A stretch of 33,130 nucleotides of DNA from positions 1 through 33,130 of the forward strand of contig JAKOQS010000142.1 of assembly GCA_029778235.1 (NCBI GenBank). Direction: 5' to 3'. The notes below the pieces were generated by a model. The model was not told where the DNA came from, ran no database searches, and saw only the letters and a program-made list of their open reading frames with translations. The DNA is from Chloroflexota bacterium (GTDB taxonomy: Bacteria > Chloroflexota > Limnocylindria > Limnocylindrales > CSP1-4). Position numbers and translations under genes: made by a program. Of this stretch, positions 16,692 to 24,486 are shown piece by piece. Positions within the stretch are counted from its first letter, which is position 1; every line of letters starts with the position of its first letter.

Positions 16692-17750
16692 TTGGATCCC
16701 CAGGTCTTCCTCTGGGTCGCCCTCGCAGTCCTCATCCTGGGGATGCTCGCGCTCGACCTCTTCGTCTTCCATCGCAAGGCCCACGAGGTCTCGCTGCGCG
16801 AGGCCGCCCTGTTCAGCGGCGTCTGGATCGGCATGGGGCTCGCCTTCGGCGGCCTCGTGTTCGCGTTCATGGGCGCCAAGGCGGGCGGCGAGTACCTCGC
16901 GGGCTACGTGATCGAGAAGTCCCTCTCGATCGACAACGTCTTCGTCTTCGCGATGATCTTCGGCTACTTCGCCGTCCCCGCGAAGTACCAGCACCGCCTG
17001 CTCTTCTGGGGCGTCTTCGGGGCCATCGTGTTCCGCGCGATCTTCATCGCGGCCGGGGCGGCGTTGCTCGACGCGTTCCACTGGATGATCTACGGCTTCG
17101 GCATCCTCCTGCTCCTCACGGGCTGGCGGATGTGGCGGCACCGCAACGAGCACATGCTCGACCTCGACAACAATCGGATCCTGCGGCTCGTGCGACGCCT
17201 GGTGCCGATCACCCCCGAGTACCGCGGGCAGTCGTTCTTCGTGCGCGACGCCGGCAAGTGGATCGCGACGCCCCTCTTCGCGGTCCTGGTGATCATCGAG
17301 TCGAGCGACATCATGTTCGCGATCGACTCGATCCCGGCGATCTTCGCGGTCACCTCCGACCCGTTCATCGTGTTCAGCTCGAACGCCTTCGCGATCCTGG
17401 GCCTGCGGTCTCTCTACTTCCTGCTGGCGGGCATGCTCGACCGCTTCACCTACCTCAAGGCAGGGCTTGCCGCGCTGCTCGTCTTCGCGGGCGTGAAGAT
17501 CCTGCTCACCGACATCTACAAGATGCCCGTCTGGCTCTCGCTCGCGATCATCGTGGCGATCATCGGCGTCTCAGTCGGCGCCTCGCTGTGGGCCACGCGG
17601 CGCGCCGGGCGTCGAGCGGTGAGTGCCGGGGCCGACGCGACGCATCCCGACCGCGCGGGCGGGTCCGGCGGGGTTGAGCCGGCGGAGTCCGCCGACGCAG
17701 CCAGGGGCCCACGGGCCGATGCCGGCTCGACGGCGGAGGGGGTCGCCTGA
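16692..17750 (+). CDS. TerC/Alx-family membrane protein, putative Mn2+ exporter
   Basis: This 352-residue integral membrane protein of the TerC family has about nine hydrophobic segments. Acidic in-membrane motifs typical of the family are visible: LALDLFVFHRKAHEVSLREA near the N-terminus, EKSLSIDNVFVFAMIF (about 75-90) and IIESSDIMFAIDSIPAIFAVT (about 203-223). The Asp and Ser residues in these motifs are thought to coordinate the ion. Alx/TerC relatives export Mn2+ or load metal into exoenzymes. It begins with TTG at 16692, 11 nt after GGAGG. The last 65 residues are a hydrophilic, low-complexity tail (Ala/Gly/Asp) not typical of the family core. It is controlled by the riboswitch just upstream and overlaps the next small gene by one base. 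Confidence 0.93.
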   Translation: MDPQVFLWVALAVLILGMLALDLFVFHRKAHEVSLREAALFSGVWIGMGLAFGGLVFAFMGAKAGGEYLAGYVIEKSLSIDNVFVFAMIFGYFAVPAKYQHRLLFWGVFGAIVFRAIFIAAGAALLDAFHWMIYGFGILLLLTGWRMWRHRNEHMLDLDNNRILRLVRRLVPITPEYRGQSFFVRDAGKWIATPLFAVLVIIESSDIMFAIDSIPAIFAVTSDPFIVFSSNAFAILGLRSLYFLLAGMLDRFTYLKAGLAALLVFAGVKILLTDIYKMPVWLSLAIIVAIIGVSVGASLWATRRAGRRAVSAGADATHPDRAGGSGGVEPAESADAARGPRADAGSTAEGVA

Positions 17751-17836
17751 TGCGCGACATCGTCCGCCGCGCCGCGATGCCGGCCGTCGTCCTGCTCGTC
17801 GTCGCATCGATCGTGCTGTCCGCCGGCCTCGGTTGA
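17750..17836 (+). CDS. 28-residue single-pass membrane peptide coupled to terC
   Basis: The terC stop and this ATG share one base (TGATG, 17748-17752). GGAGGGGG lies about 9 nt upstream inside the end of terC. The peptide reads MRDIVRRAAM, then PAVVLLVVASIVLSAGLG: a charged, basic N-terminus followed by one hydrophobic helix of about 18 residues, with positive-inside orientation. There is no cleavage site followed by a mature domain. Size, coupling and topology fit the small-membrane-protein regulators that modulate transporters. No homologue is known to me. It could be an untranslated coincidence, but the ribosome binding site and overlap argue for a gene. Confidence 0.6.
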   Translation: MRDIVRRAAMPAVVLLVVASIVLSAGLG

Positions 17837-17925
17837 CGCAGACGGCACGGACGCACCGCCGGCCGCGGGCCTGACCATCCGACCTTCCTCGATCCTCCCT
17901 CCACGACACACCCAGGAGACCGACG

Positions 17926-18327
17926 ATGAACACACCAGCCACCCGGACCGACCTCCGCTGCCCCAAGTGCCACGGCGACCTCGTGGTGTACGAGCGCCAG
18001 GGCATCGTGGTGGACCAGTGCCGCGACTGCCGCGGCGTCTGGCTCGACCGCGGGGAGCTGGAGCACCTGATCGACATGGAGGCGGAGTACGTCCGCCGGG
18101 CCGGCAGGACGGACGCGCCGCCGCGATCCGACGATCGCGGCCGCGACGACCGCGACGACCGGCGACGGGACGACGACCGGCGACGGGACGACGACCGGTA
18201 CGACCGGGGCGGAACGTCGCGGCGCGACGACCGCTACGACGACCGCTACGACGATCGGGGCCGCCGCGGCGGCGACCGGCGCTCGAACCTCTTCGGCGAC
18301 ATCTTCGGCGACATCCTCGGCGGCTGA
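17926..18327 (+). CDS. zf-TFIIB zinc-ribbon protein with Asp/Arg repeat region
   Basis: This 133-residue protein carries a TFIIB-type zinc ribbon at the N-terminus: LRCPKCHGDL (Cys12, Cys15) and VDQCRDCRGVWLDRGELEHL (Cys32, Cys35), the exact COG3809 pattern. Residues about 65-120 are almost only Asp, Arg, Tyr and Gly (RRDDDRRRDDDR, DDRYDDRYDDRG). The protein ends in SNLFGDIFGDILGG, a short hydrophobic and acidic tail resembling the conserved C-terminal peptide of this family. The function is not established; zinc binding is expected. ATG 17926 has AGGAGA 6-7 nt upstream. It sits between the TerC unit and the site-2 protease on the same strand. Confidence 0.88.
   Translation: MNTPATRTDLRCPKCHGDLVVYERQGIVVDQCRDCRGVWLDRGELEHLIDMEAEYVRRAGRTDAPPRSDDRGRDDRDDRRRDDDRRRDDDRYDRGGTSRRDDRYDDRYDDRGRRGGDRRSNLFGDIFGDILGG
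18163..18249 (+). repeat. Short in-frame tandem repeats inside the zf-TFIIB gene
   Basis: CGACGGGACGACGACCGG occurs twice head to tail at 18163-18180 and 18181-18198. GACGACCGCTAC occurs twice at 18226-18237 and 18238-18249. Both units are multiples of three and encode the Asp/Arg-rich linker, so copy-number change would alter linker length without a frameshift. Confidence 0.9.
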
Positions 18328-18363
18328 CGCAGCGAGGATGGCCGCCCGACGGACGGCACGACC

Positions 18364-19563
18364 ATGAACGACACCATCAGGCTCGGACGCCTCGCGGGCA
18401 TCCCCGTGGGGGTGAACTGGACGGTCATCGGGATCGGCGCCCTGATGGCCTGGAGCCTCGCCGGGCGCGTCCTGCCCGGCGAGGTCCCCGGACTCGCAGC
18501 CGCCGCGTACTGGGCCGCGGGGATCGGCGTCGCGCTGCTCTTCCTCGCGTCGCTGCTCGCGCACGAGCTGGCGCACGCCGTGGTGGCGCGCCGGAACGGC
18601 CTCGAGGTCGAGGGCATCACGCTCTGGCTCCTCGGCGGGGTGGCGAAGCTCCGCGGGGAGGCACGGACGCCGGGCGCGGAGGCACGGATCGCCATCGTCG
18701 GACCGCTGGCGAGCCTGACCATCGCCGGGGCCGCATTCGCCGCGTCCGTCGGGCTCGGCGCGCTGGCCCTCGAGGGCCCGTTCGCCCTCGCGGTGGTGGC
18801 CGCCCAGTGGCTCGCCCTCGTGAACCTGCTCCTCGGCGTCTTCAACCTCATCCCGGGCGCGCCGCTCGATGGCGGTCGGATCGCGAAGGCCGTGGTCTGG
18901 CGGTGGCGCGGCGACGCGCTCACCGCCACCCGAGCGGCGAGCGGACTGGGCACGGCGGTCGGCTGGGGCCTCGCGGGTCTCGGCATCGCCGAGGTCGCCC
19001 TGTTCGGGAACCTGGCGGGCCTGTGGTCGATCGTCCTCGGCTGGTTCATCGCCGGCGCGGCCGGCGCGGAGCGGGACCAGGCGGAGGCGCTCGACGCCCT
19101 CGCGGGCCTCAGGGTGGCCGACGTCATGACGCACGAGCCCCCGAGGGCACCGGCGTCGCTGACCGTGGACGCCTTCGCGGACCACATGGCGCCGAGTGCG
19201 CGCTCGTCCACCTGGGTCCTGACCGGGCCTGGAGGCGAGATCGCGTCGGTCCTCGGGCTCGAGTCCGTCCGCCGCCTCGGGCGCGGCCGGGCGCGCGAGA
19301 CGCGGCTGGGCGACCTCGCGGTCCCGGTCGAGCGCCTCCCCGTCACGACGCCCGACGAGCTCGTCCCGGCTCTCCTGGAGCGCCTCGCCGGCGCCCCGGT
19401 CGGGACGCGCGTCGCAGTCATCGACGAGGGGGCTCTCGTGGGGCTGCTGCTGCCGGAGGACCTGTCTCGTGCGATCGAGATCGGCCGGCTGCGTCCCCGG
19501 ACGCGCGACGGTGGTGGGGCTGCGACGTCCCGCACGATCCCGGGGTGGCCCGCGCGTCCGTGA
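18364..19563 (+). CDS. Site-2 protease family (M50) membrane metalloprotease
   Basis: This 399-residue intramembrane zinc protease has zinc ligands in LLAHELAHAVV (HELAH at 67-71, catalytic Glu68) and NLIPGAPLDGGRI (about 161-173, third ligand Asp169). The gap and membrane topology are those of Rip3-type site-2 proteases (N-terminus RLGRLAGIPVGVNWT). From about residue 250 a soluble C-terminal part (VADVMTHEPP, VAVPVERLPVTTPDELVPALLERL, VIDEGALVGLLLPEDLSRAIE) looks like a CBS pair. The family cuts membrane-bound anti-sigma factors or signal peptides. ATG 18364 follows the zf-TFIIB gene by 36 bp, and the ribosome binding site is weak. Its substrate is not visible nearby. Confidence 0.92.
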   Translation: MNDTIRLGRLAGIPVGVNWTVIGIGALMAWSLAGRVLPGEVPGLAAAAYWAAGIGVALLFLASLLAHELAHAVVARRNGLEVEGITLWLLGGVAKLRGEARTPGAEARIAIVGPLASLTIAGAAFAASVGLGALALEGPFALAVVAAQWLALVNLLLGVFNLIPGAPLDGGRIAKAVVWRWRGDALTATRAASGLGTAVGWGLAGLGIAEVALFGNLAGLWSIVLGWFIAGAAGAERDQAEALDALAGLRVADVMTHEPPRAPASLTVDAFADHMAPSARSSTWVLTGPGGEIASVLGLESVRRLGRGRARETRLGDLAVPVERLPVTTPDELVPALLERLAGAPVGTRVAVIDEGALVGLLLPEDLSRAIEIGRLRPRTRDGGGAATSRTIPGWPARP

Positions 19564-19601
19564 GACCGGCGCGCCCTCGCGCCGACACGACCGTGATCCA
19601 T

Positions 19602-19633
19602 GCGACGGCCGGGTGGGGACGCCCGGCCGTCGC
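19602..19633 (+). terminator. Perfect 12-bp hairpin after the site-2 protease gene
   Basis: GCGACGGCCGGG (19602-19613) pairs perfectly with CCCGGCCGTCGC (19622-19633) around an 8-nt loop, 38 bp after the stop. No T-tract follows. It probably ends the terC-to-protease unit. The rest of 19564-19799 shows no gene. Confidence 0.6.
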
Positions 19634-19799
19634 GCCATCCGGGCGTCCATGCGGGCGCTCTCCGTCCCCTTCCGCAACGTGAGCGACACCGTGGCGGCAT
19701 GGTGCGAGCGCGGCCCCGGGCGTACCGTCACGTCCCGGCCTGTCGGCCGGCCGTGCGGGCGCACGCGCGCACGCGATCGCCACGAGGGACCCCGCACCC

Positions 19800-20051
19800 A
19801 TGTCCGAGGAGCAGCACCTCGATCGACCGGCGCCGGACCGGGCGCTCGCGGAACGCGAGCCGGACGGCACCGTGCTCACCTGTGCGGCCTGTGGCTGCCG
19901 CCTGACGGCGCGGGAGCGGAACGCCGGCATCGGGCCGGACGCGGCGTGGCGCCACTTCGCCGGCCCACTCGGGCGCGATGCCCGGGGCTGCCGCGTGGCG
20001 TGCGTCGACGAGCCGCACCTGATGGCGTCGGTCCTGCGCGCCGCGGCCTGA
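19800..20051 (+). CDS. Small cysteine-containing hypothetical protein
   Basis: This is an 83-residue protein starting at ATG 19800. After an acidic N-terminus the core reads VLTCAACGCRLTARER, then AWRHFAG, DARGCRVACVDEPHL. CAAC with a later CRVAC gives four to five Cys plus His residues, which could bind zinc as an irregular ribbon. I do not recognise the family. No strong Shine-Dalgarno precedes the start (AGGGACCCCGCACCC). TACCGT at 19723-19728 may be a -10. Codon use is like its neighbours. Reality of the gene is likely, but function is unknown. Confidence 0.6.
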   Translation: MSEEQHLDRPAPDRALAEREPDGTVLTCAACGCRLTARERNAGIGPDAAWRHFAGPLGRDARGCRVACVDEPHLMASVLRAAA

Positions 20052-20247
20052 TCGGCCGTCCACCGGCGGACGTCCGCCGCTGCACCGGAACCGCTCGGCA
20101 TCATGGGGCGTCTTGGCGCGGGGACGGCGATCCTCGTCGCCCCGGGCGCTCGGAGACTCCGGTATCCTGCGCCGAACCCGATCACGCTCGCGCGGCCCGT
20201 CCTCACCCACCGGGGCTGTGGGCCGGCCCATCACACGAGGGACGCAC

Positions 20248-21237
20248 ATGCGACGACGGATCCCGGCTGTCGGCCTCGCGGCCGCAGCGCTCCTGGTCAT
20301 CTCCGGCCTCGCCTCCACGGCGCTGGCGGCCGGCGGGACCGGCGGCAACCTCGAGGGGACGTTCTGGGTCCTCACCCGTTACGCGGACGGCGGCACGATG
20401 GTCGACGTCCCCGCGAGCGTGGAGGCGAACGCGACGTTCGACGCCGGCCGCATCGCCGGCAAGGGCGGCTGCAACGGCTTCGGCGGCGACTACACGGTCA
20501 ATGGGGCCTCGATCACCTTCGGCCCCCTCATCTCCACGATGATGGCGTGCGGCGCGCCCCAGGATGACGTCGAGAAGGCGTACTACGCCGACCTCGGAAA
20601 GGCCGCCACGTACACGGCGAGCTGGGGCGTGCTCACGATGTACGACGCCTCCGGCGCCGAGCTCCTCGTGTTCGCGGCCGGGACCCCGGTCCCCCTGAGC
20701 GGTCCGACCTGGCACCTGGCCTCGTACAACAACGGCAACCAGGCGGTCGTGGGCGTCGTGGCCGGCACCGACCCGACGATCATCTTCGGCGCGGACGGCA
20801 CGACCTGGGGCAACGCGACGTGCAACCAGTTCAACGGCTCGTACGACGCGAACGACGGCACGATCAGGATCGGCCCGCTCGCGAGCACCCGGATGGCGTG
20901 CCCGACGACCGAGCAGCAGGACCAGGAGACCGCGTACCTCGCGGCCCTGGAGGCGTCCACCACGTACGCGATCACGGGCGGCACGCTCGAGCTGCGCGAT
21001 GCGTCCGGCGCCCTCCAGGCCTCCTTCGCCGCCGGGGCCGAGACCCCGATGCCGGTGGATATCGGCGGCGGGACCGGCGCGACGGAGCCGACCGCGCCTG
21101 CGACCTCCACGGCACCGACGACGGACCAGGGGAGCGTCCCGGCCGGCGCCATCGCGATCCTCGCGATGATCGGCGCGGCCCTCCTCGCGGTCATGGTCGT
21201 CCTTCCGCTCCGGGCCGCCCGGAGCCGGAGCCGCTAG
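20248..21237 (+). CDS. Exported protein with two META (HslJ-like) domains
   Basis: This 329-residue protein has an N-terminal signal peptide (about 1-28, ending STALA-AG). Two META domains (PF03724) follow. The first (about 34-145) has GKGGCNGFGGDYTVNG and STMMACG. The second (about 150-265) has TWGNATCNQFNGSYDA and STRMACPTTEQQ. Each therefore keeps the GCN-F-G-Y and T-MAC core with a paired Cys. A Thr/Pro/Ala linker leads to a C-terminal membrane helix and RSRSR tail, so it is anchored with both domains outside. META proteins include HslJ (novobiocin/heat related), but their role is poorly defined. ATG 20248 has CGAGGG upstream and opens directly into the signal peptide. Confidence 0.87.
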   Translation: MRRRIPAVGLAAAALLVISGLASTALAAGGTGGNLEGTFWVLTRYADGGTMVDVPASVEANATFDAGRIAGKGGCNGFGGDYTVNGASITFGPLISTMMACGAPQDDVEKAYYADLGKAATYTASWGVLTMYDASGAELLVFAAGTPVPLSGPTWHLASYNNGNQAVVGVVAGTDPTIIFGADGTTWGNATCNQFNGSYDANDGTIRIGPLASTRMACPTTEQQDQETAYLAALEASTTYAITGGTLELRDASGALQASFAAGAETPMPVDIGGGTGATEPTAPATSTAPTTDQGSVPAGAIAILAMIGAALLAVMVVLPLRAARSRSR

Positions 21238-21267
21238 GCAGCGGCCTCCCTCCCACACCGAGCACCC

Positions 21268-21304
21268 CGGAGGGGGCGGCGGGCACGGCCCGCCGCCCCC
21301 TCCG
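21268..21304 (+). terminator. 17-bp perfect hairpin terminator after the META-domain gene
   Basis: CGGAGGGGGCGGCGGGC (21268-21284) is perfectly complementary to 21288-21304 around an ACG loop, 31 bp after the stop codon. No T-tract follows. Length and perfection make chance unlikely. Confidence 0.8.
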
Positions 21305-21419
21305 CATCTCCGGTGGAGCGCCGCGCCCCCCGCCGGGCCCGGACGCGGCCCGGCGGTCATGGCCGACGGCGCCGGCACGCAGCCGCCATCCGCGAGAGGA
21401 TGTGTGGCGAAGGTGGTGC

Positions 21420-22880
21420 GTGAGGATCCTCGTCGTCGGCGCCAGCGGCTACATCGGGGGGCGGCTCGTCCCGCTCCTGCAGGCGCGCGGGCACGAGCTG
21501 GTCCTGACGAGCCGCGACGCCCGGCCGCTCACGGCGCGCTTCCCCAGCGCGCGCGTCGTGGCCGCCGACCTGCTCCGCCCGGAGACGCTCCCGCCGGCGC
21601 TCGAGGGCGTGGACGTCGCGTACTACCTGGCGCACTCGATGGGCGCCGGGGAGCGCGGCTTCGCCGAGCGTGATCGGCGCGCGGCCCGCGCCTTCGCCGA
21701 GGCCGCGGCACGGGCCGGCGTCGCACGGATCGTCTACCTCGGCGGGCTCGGCGACGACGCGGCGGACCTCTCCCACCATCTCGCGAGCAGGCACGAGACG
21801 GGCGCCGAGCTCGCCGCCGGCGGCGTGCCCGTCACCGAGTTCCGCGCGGCCGTGATCATCGGGTCCGGCAGCGCGTCGTTCGAGATCCTTCGCCACCTGA
21901 CCGAGCGCCTGCCGGTGATGATCACCCCGCGCTGGGTCGCCACCCGCTGCCAGCCGATCGGCATCCGCGACGTCCTCGCGTACCTCGCCGGTGCGCTCGA
22001 CCACCCGGAGGTGACGGGCGTGGTGGAGATCGGCGGACCGGACGTGCTCTCGTACGGGGACATGATGCGAGGATACGCCCGCGCCCGGGGCCTCCGCCGC
22101 CTGATGGTCCCGGTCCCGTTCCTCACGCCGAGGCTCAGCTCCTACTGGGTGAACCTGGTCTCGCCGGTGCCCGCGTCGATCGCCCGGCCGCTCATCGAGG
22201 GGCTGCGCAACGAGGTCGTCGTCCGCGACCCCGGCCCCGCCGGCGCGTTCGACGTGCAGCCCGAGACGTACGCGGTCGCCCTGCAGCGCGCGATCGATCG
22301 CACCGAGGGCCACGCGGTCGAGTCCACCTGGTTCGACGCGCTGGGCGCACCGGACAAGGCGAGCCTGACGTCGGTGACCTCGCGCGAGGGGATGATCGTC
22401 GAGCGGCGACGCCTGACCGTCGCCGCGCCGCCCGAGGTCGTCTTCGCGGAGGTCGAACGGATCGGCGGCGACACGGGCTGGCCGTATGCAGACCCGCTCT
22501 GGCGGCTCCGGGGCCTGATGGACCGCGTCGTCGGCGGCGTGGGGATGCGTCTCGGACGCCGCGATCCGGACCGACTGCGGGTCGGCGATGCGCTCGACTT
22601 CTGGCGCGTGGAGGAGGTCCGCCGACCGGCGGTGCTCCGCCTGCGCGCCGAGATGAAGGTGCCGGGTCGGGCGTGGCTCCAGTACGAGGTGGAGCCGGCG
22701 CCGGCCGGGAGCGTCCTGGTGCAGACGGCGTTCTTCGAGCCGAAAGGCCTCCCCGGCCTCGCGTACTGGTACGCCCTGTACCCGATCCACGGCAAGATCT
22801 TCGCGGGGTCGGTCCGCGTCCTCGCGCGCCGGGCGGTCGCGCGGGCGCGAGCCGTCCCGGGAAGCGCGCCTGCCGGCTGA
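21420..22880 (+). CDS. NAD(P)-binding SDR protein with DUF2867 domain
   Basis: This 486-residue protein has an atypical short-chain dehydrogenase (NmrA-like) N-terminal domain with VRILVVGASGYIGGRLVPLLQARGH (dinucleotide motif GASGYIG), VDVAYYLAHSMG, RIVYLGGLGDD and VTEFRAAVIIGSGSASFEILRHLTERLPVMITPRW. From about residue 320 it continues into a DUF2867/polyketide-cyclase-like domain (ERRRLTVAAPPEVVFAEVERIGGDTGWPY; LRAEMKVPGRAWLQYEVEP; TAFFEPKGLPGLAYWYALYPIHGKIF). This fusion is a known family of unassigned oxidoreductases. GTG 21420 is the start because the first strand begins at once. The preceding AAGGTGGT is a modest ribosome binding site. It stands alone between two terminators. Confidence 0.88.
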   Translation: MRILVVGASGYIGGRLVPLLQARGHELVLTSRDARPLTARFPSARVVAADLLRPETLPPALEGVDVAYYLAHSMGAGERGFAERDRRAARAFAEAAARAGVARIVYLGGLGDDAADLSHHLASRHETGAELAAGGVPVTEFRAAVIIGSGSASFEILRHLTERLPVMITPRWVATRCQPIGIRDVLAYLAGALDHPEVTGVVEIGGPDVLSYGDMMRGYARARGLRRLMVPVPFLTPRLSSYWVNLVSPVPASIARPLIEGLRNEVVVRDPGPAGAFDVQPETYAVALQRAIDRTEGHAVESTWFDALGAPDKASLTSVTSREGMIVERRRLTVAAPPEVVFAEVERIGGDTGWPYADPLWRLRGLMDRVVGGVGMRLGRRDPDRLRVGDALDFWRVEEVRRPAVLRLRAEMKVPGRAWLQYEVEPAPAGSVLVQTAFFEPKGLPGLAYWYALYPIHGKIFAGSVRVLARRAVARARAVPGSAPAG

Positions 22881-22962
22881 TCCGCCGGTCGGCCGCCGCG
22901 TTCGACCGGCGCGGCCCCGCGGCGCACGTTCATCGCGGCCCCCGTGACCCCCGACGCGAAGA

Positions 22963-23000
22963 CGATCGAGGCCGGACGGGAGGATGTCCGGCCTCGATCG
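22963..23000. terminator. 15-bp perfect hairpin between convergent genes
   Basis: CGATCGAGGCCGGAC (22963-22977) pairs perfectly with 22986-23000 around an 8-nt loop. It lies 83 bp after the DUF2867 stop and before the convergent fragment at 23171, so it may stop transcripts from both sides. No T-tract. The rest of 22881-23170 shows no convincing gene. Confidence 0.65.
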
Positions 23001-23170
23001 CGAGAGGAGGGAGGGTCGGGCCCGATGGGCCCGTATGCAGGAGCGCCGGAGGAGGAGAACGACGCGCCGTTGTCGGTCTGGGTGTCCGGCCGGCGTGCAC
23101 CGGCCTTCACCCTCTTCTTCGCGGCTGGCGCGGGTTCGGATTGCGGGATCCGTTCGCCGCGCGCGCGACG

Positions 23171-23416
23171 TCAGGCGCGCCCGACGGACACCACGTTGAC
23201 GTCGTCGTCCGTGGCCGGTCCGCCCGACCAGCATGCCTCGACCGAGACGTCGCGGAACCCGGCGCCGGCGAGCATCAGGAGCACCTCCTCGGCGACGTAC
23301 AGGCACTCGGCCAGGGCTCGCTCCTCCTCGCGGACGACGCGCCCGTCCCGCCGGAGTCGCGCGCGGATCTCCTGCACCTGCACCGTATCAGGGGCGGCAG
23401 ACCGGGGTCCACGCAT
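23171..23416 (-). pseudogene. Probable C-terminal remnant of a SAM-dependent methyltransferase
   Basis: The 81-residue frame (ATG 23416) reads EIRARLRRDGRVVREEERALAE, then YVAEEVLLMLAGAGFRDVSVEA, and ends in PATDDDVNVVSVGRA. This resembles the final 75 residues of class I methyltransferases: a strand with R-DG--VREE, a helix E--LLML-GAGF-DV, and a closing strand before the end. The SAM-binding half is missing; upstream lie only a double palindrome and the ABC gene on the other strand. I therefore read it as a truncated remnant, although it could be expressed as a small protein. No ribosome binding site stands out. The likeness is by eye only. Confidence 0.5.
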
Positions 23417-23450
23417 CCGTCACATGTGATGACCGTCACATGTGACGGAT
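23416..23450. promoter_or_regulatory. Double palindrome, candidate operator before the ABC-2/ChrB operon
   Basis: The 10-bp palindrome TCACATGTGA occurs at 23420-23429 and again at 23436-23445, centres 16 bp apart. The flanks also mirror each other: ATCCG on the left and CGGAT on the right make one perfect 15-bp inverted repeat with a 6-nt spacer (TGACCG). Two same-face dyads are a usual operator plan for a TetR-, GntR- or MarR-type repressor. It overlaps the start codon of the remnant and lies about 130 bp before ATG 23575. It could also form a hairpin in RNA. Confidence 0.65.
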
Positions 23451-23574
23451 GGCACTGGACAGCGGTGTCACCCGCGGCGTCCACTGTCCGGGACCGATGA
23501 GGCCGAGCCAGGGACGCCCAGCGCCTGCGAGGTGGCTCGCCCGGGAGGTCCGCAGCCCCGCGGAGGGCCCTGCG

Positions 23575-24475
<901 letters not shown>

Positions 24476-24486
<11 letters not shown>

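Noticed and set aside
22944..23429. Possible GTG-started gene in the gap after the DUF2867 protein
   Set aside because: It runs through the 22963-23000 hairpin, has no ribosome binding site or family text, and overlaps the better supported remnant on the other strand.
23449..23574. N-terminal extension of the ABC-2 ATPase
   Set aside because: Pro/Arg-rich, unlike any ABC ATPase start. ATG 23575 has a good ribosome binding site and begins at the first strand.
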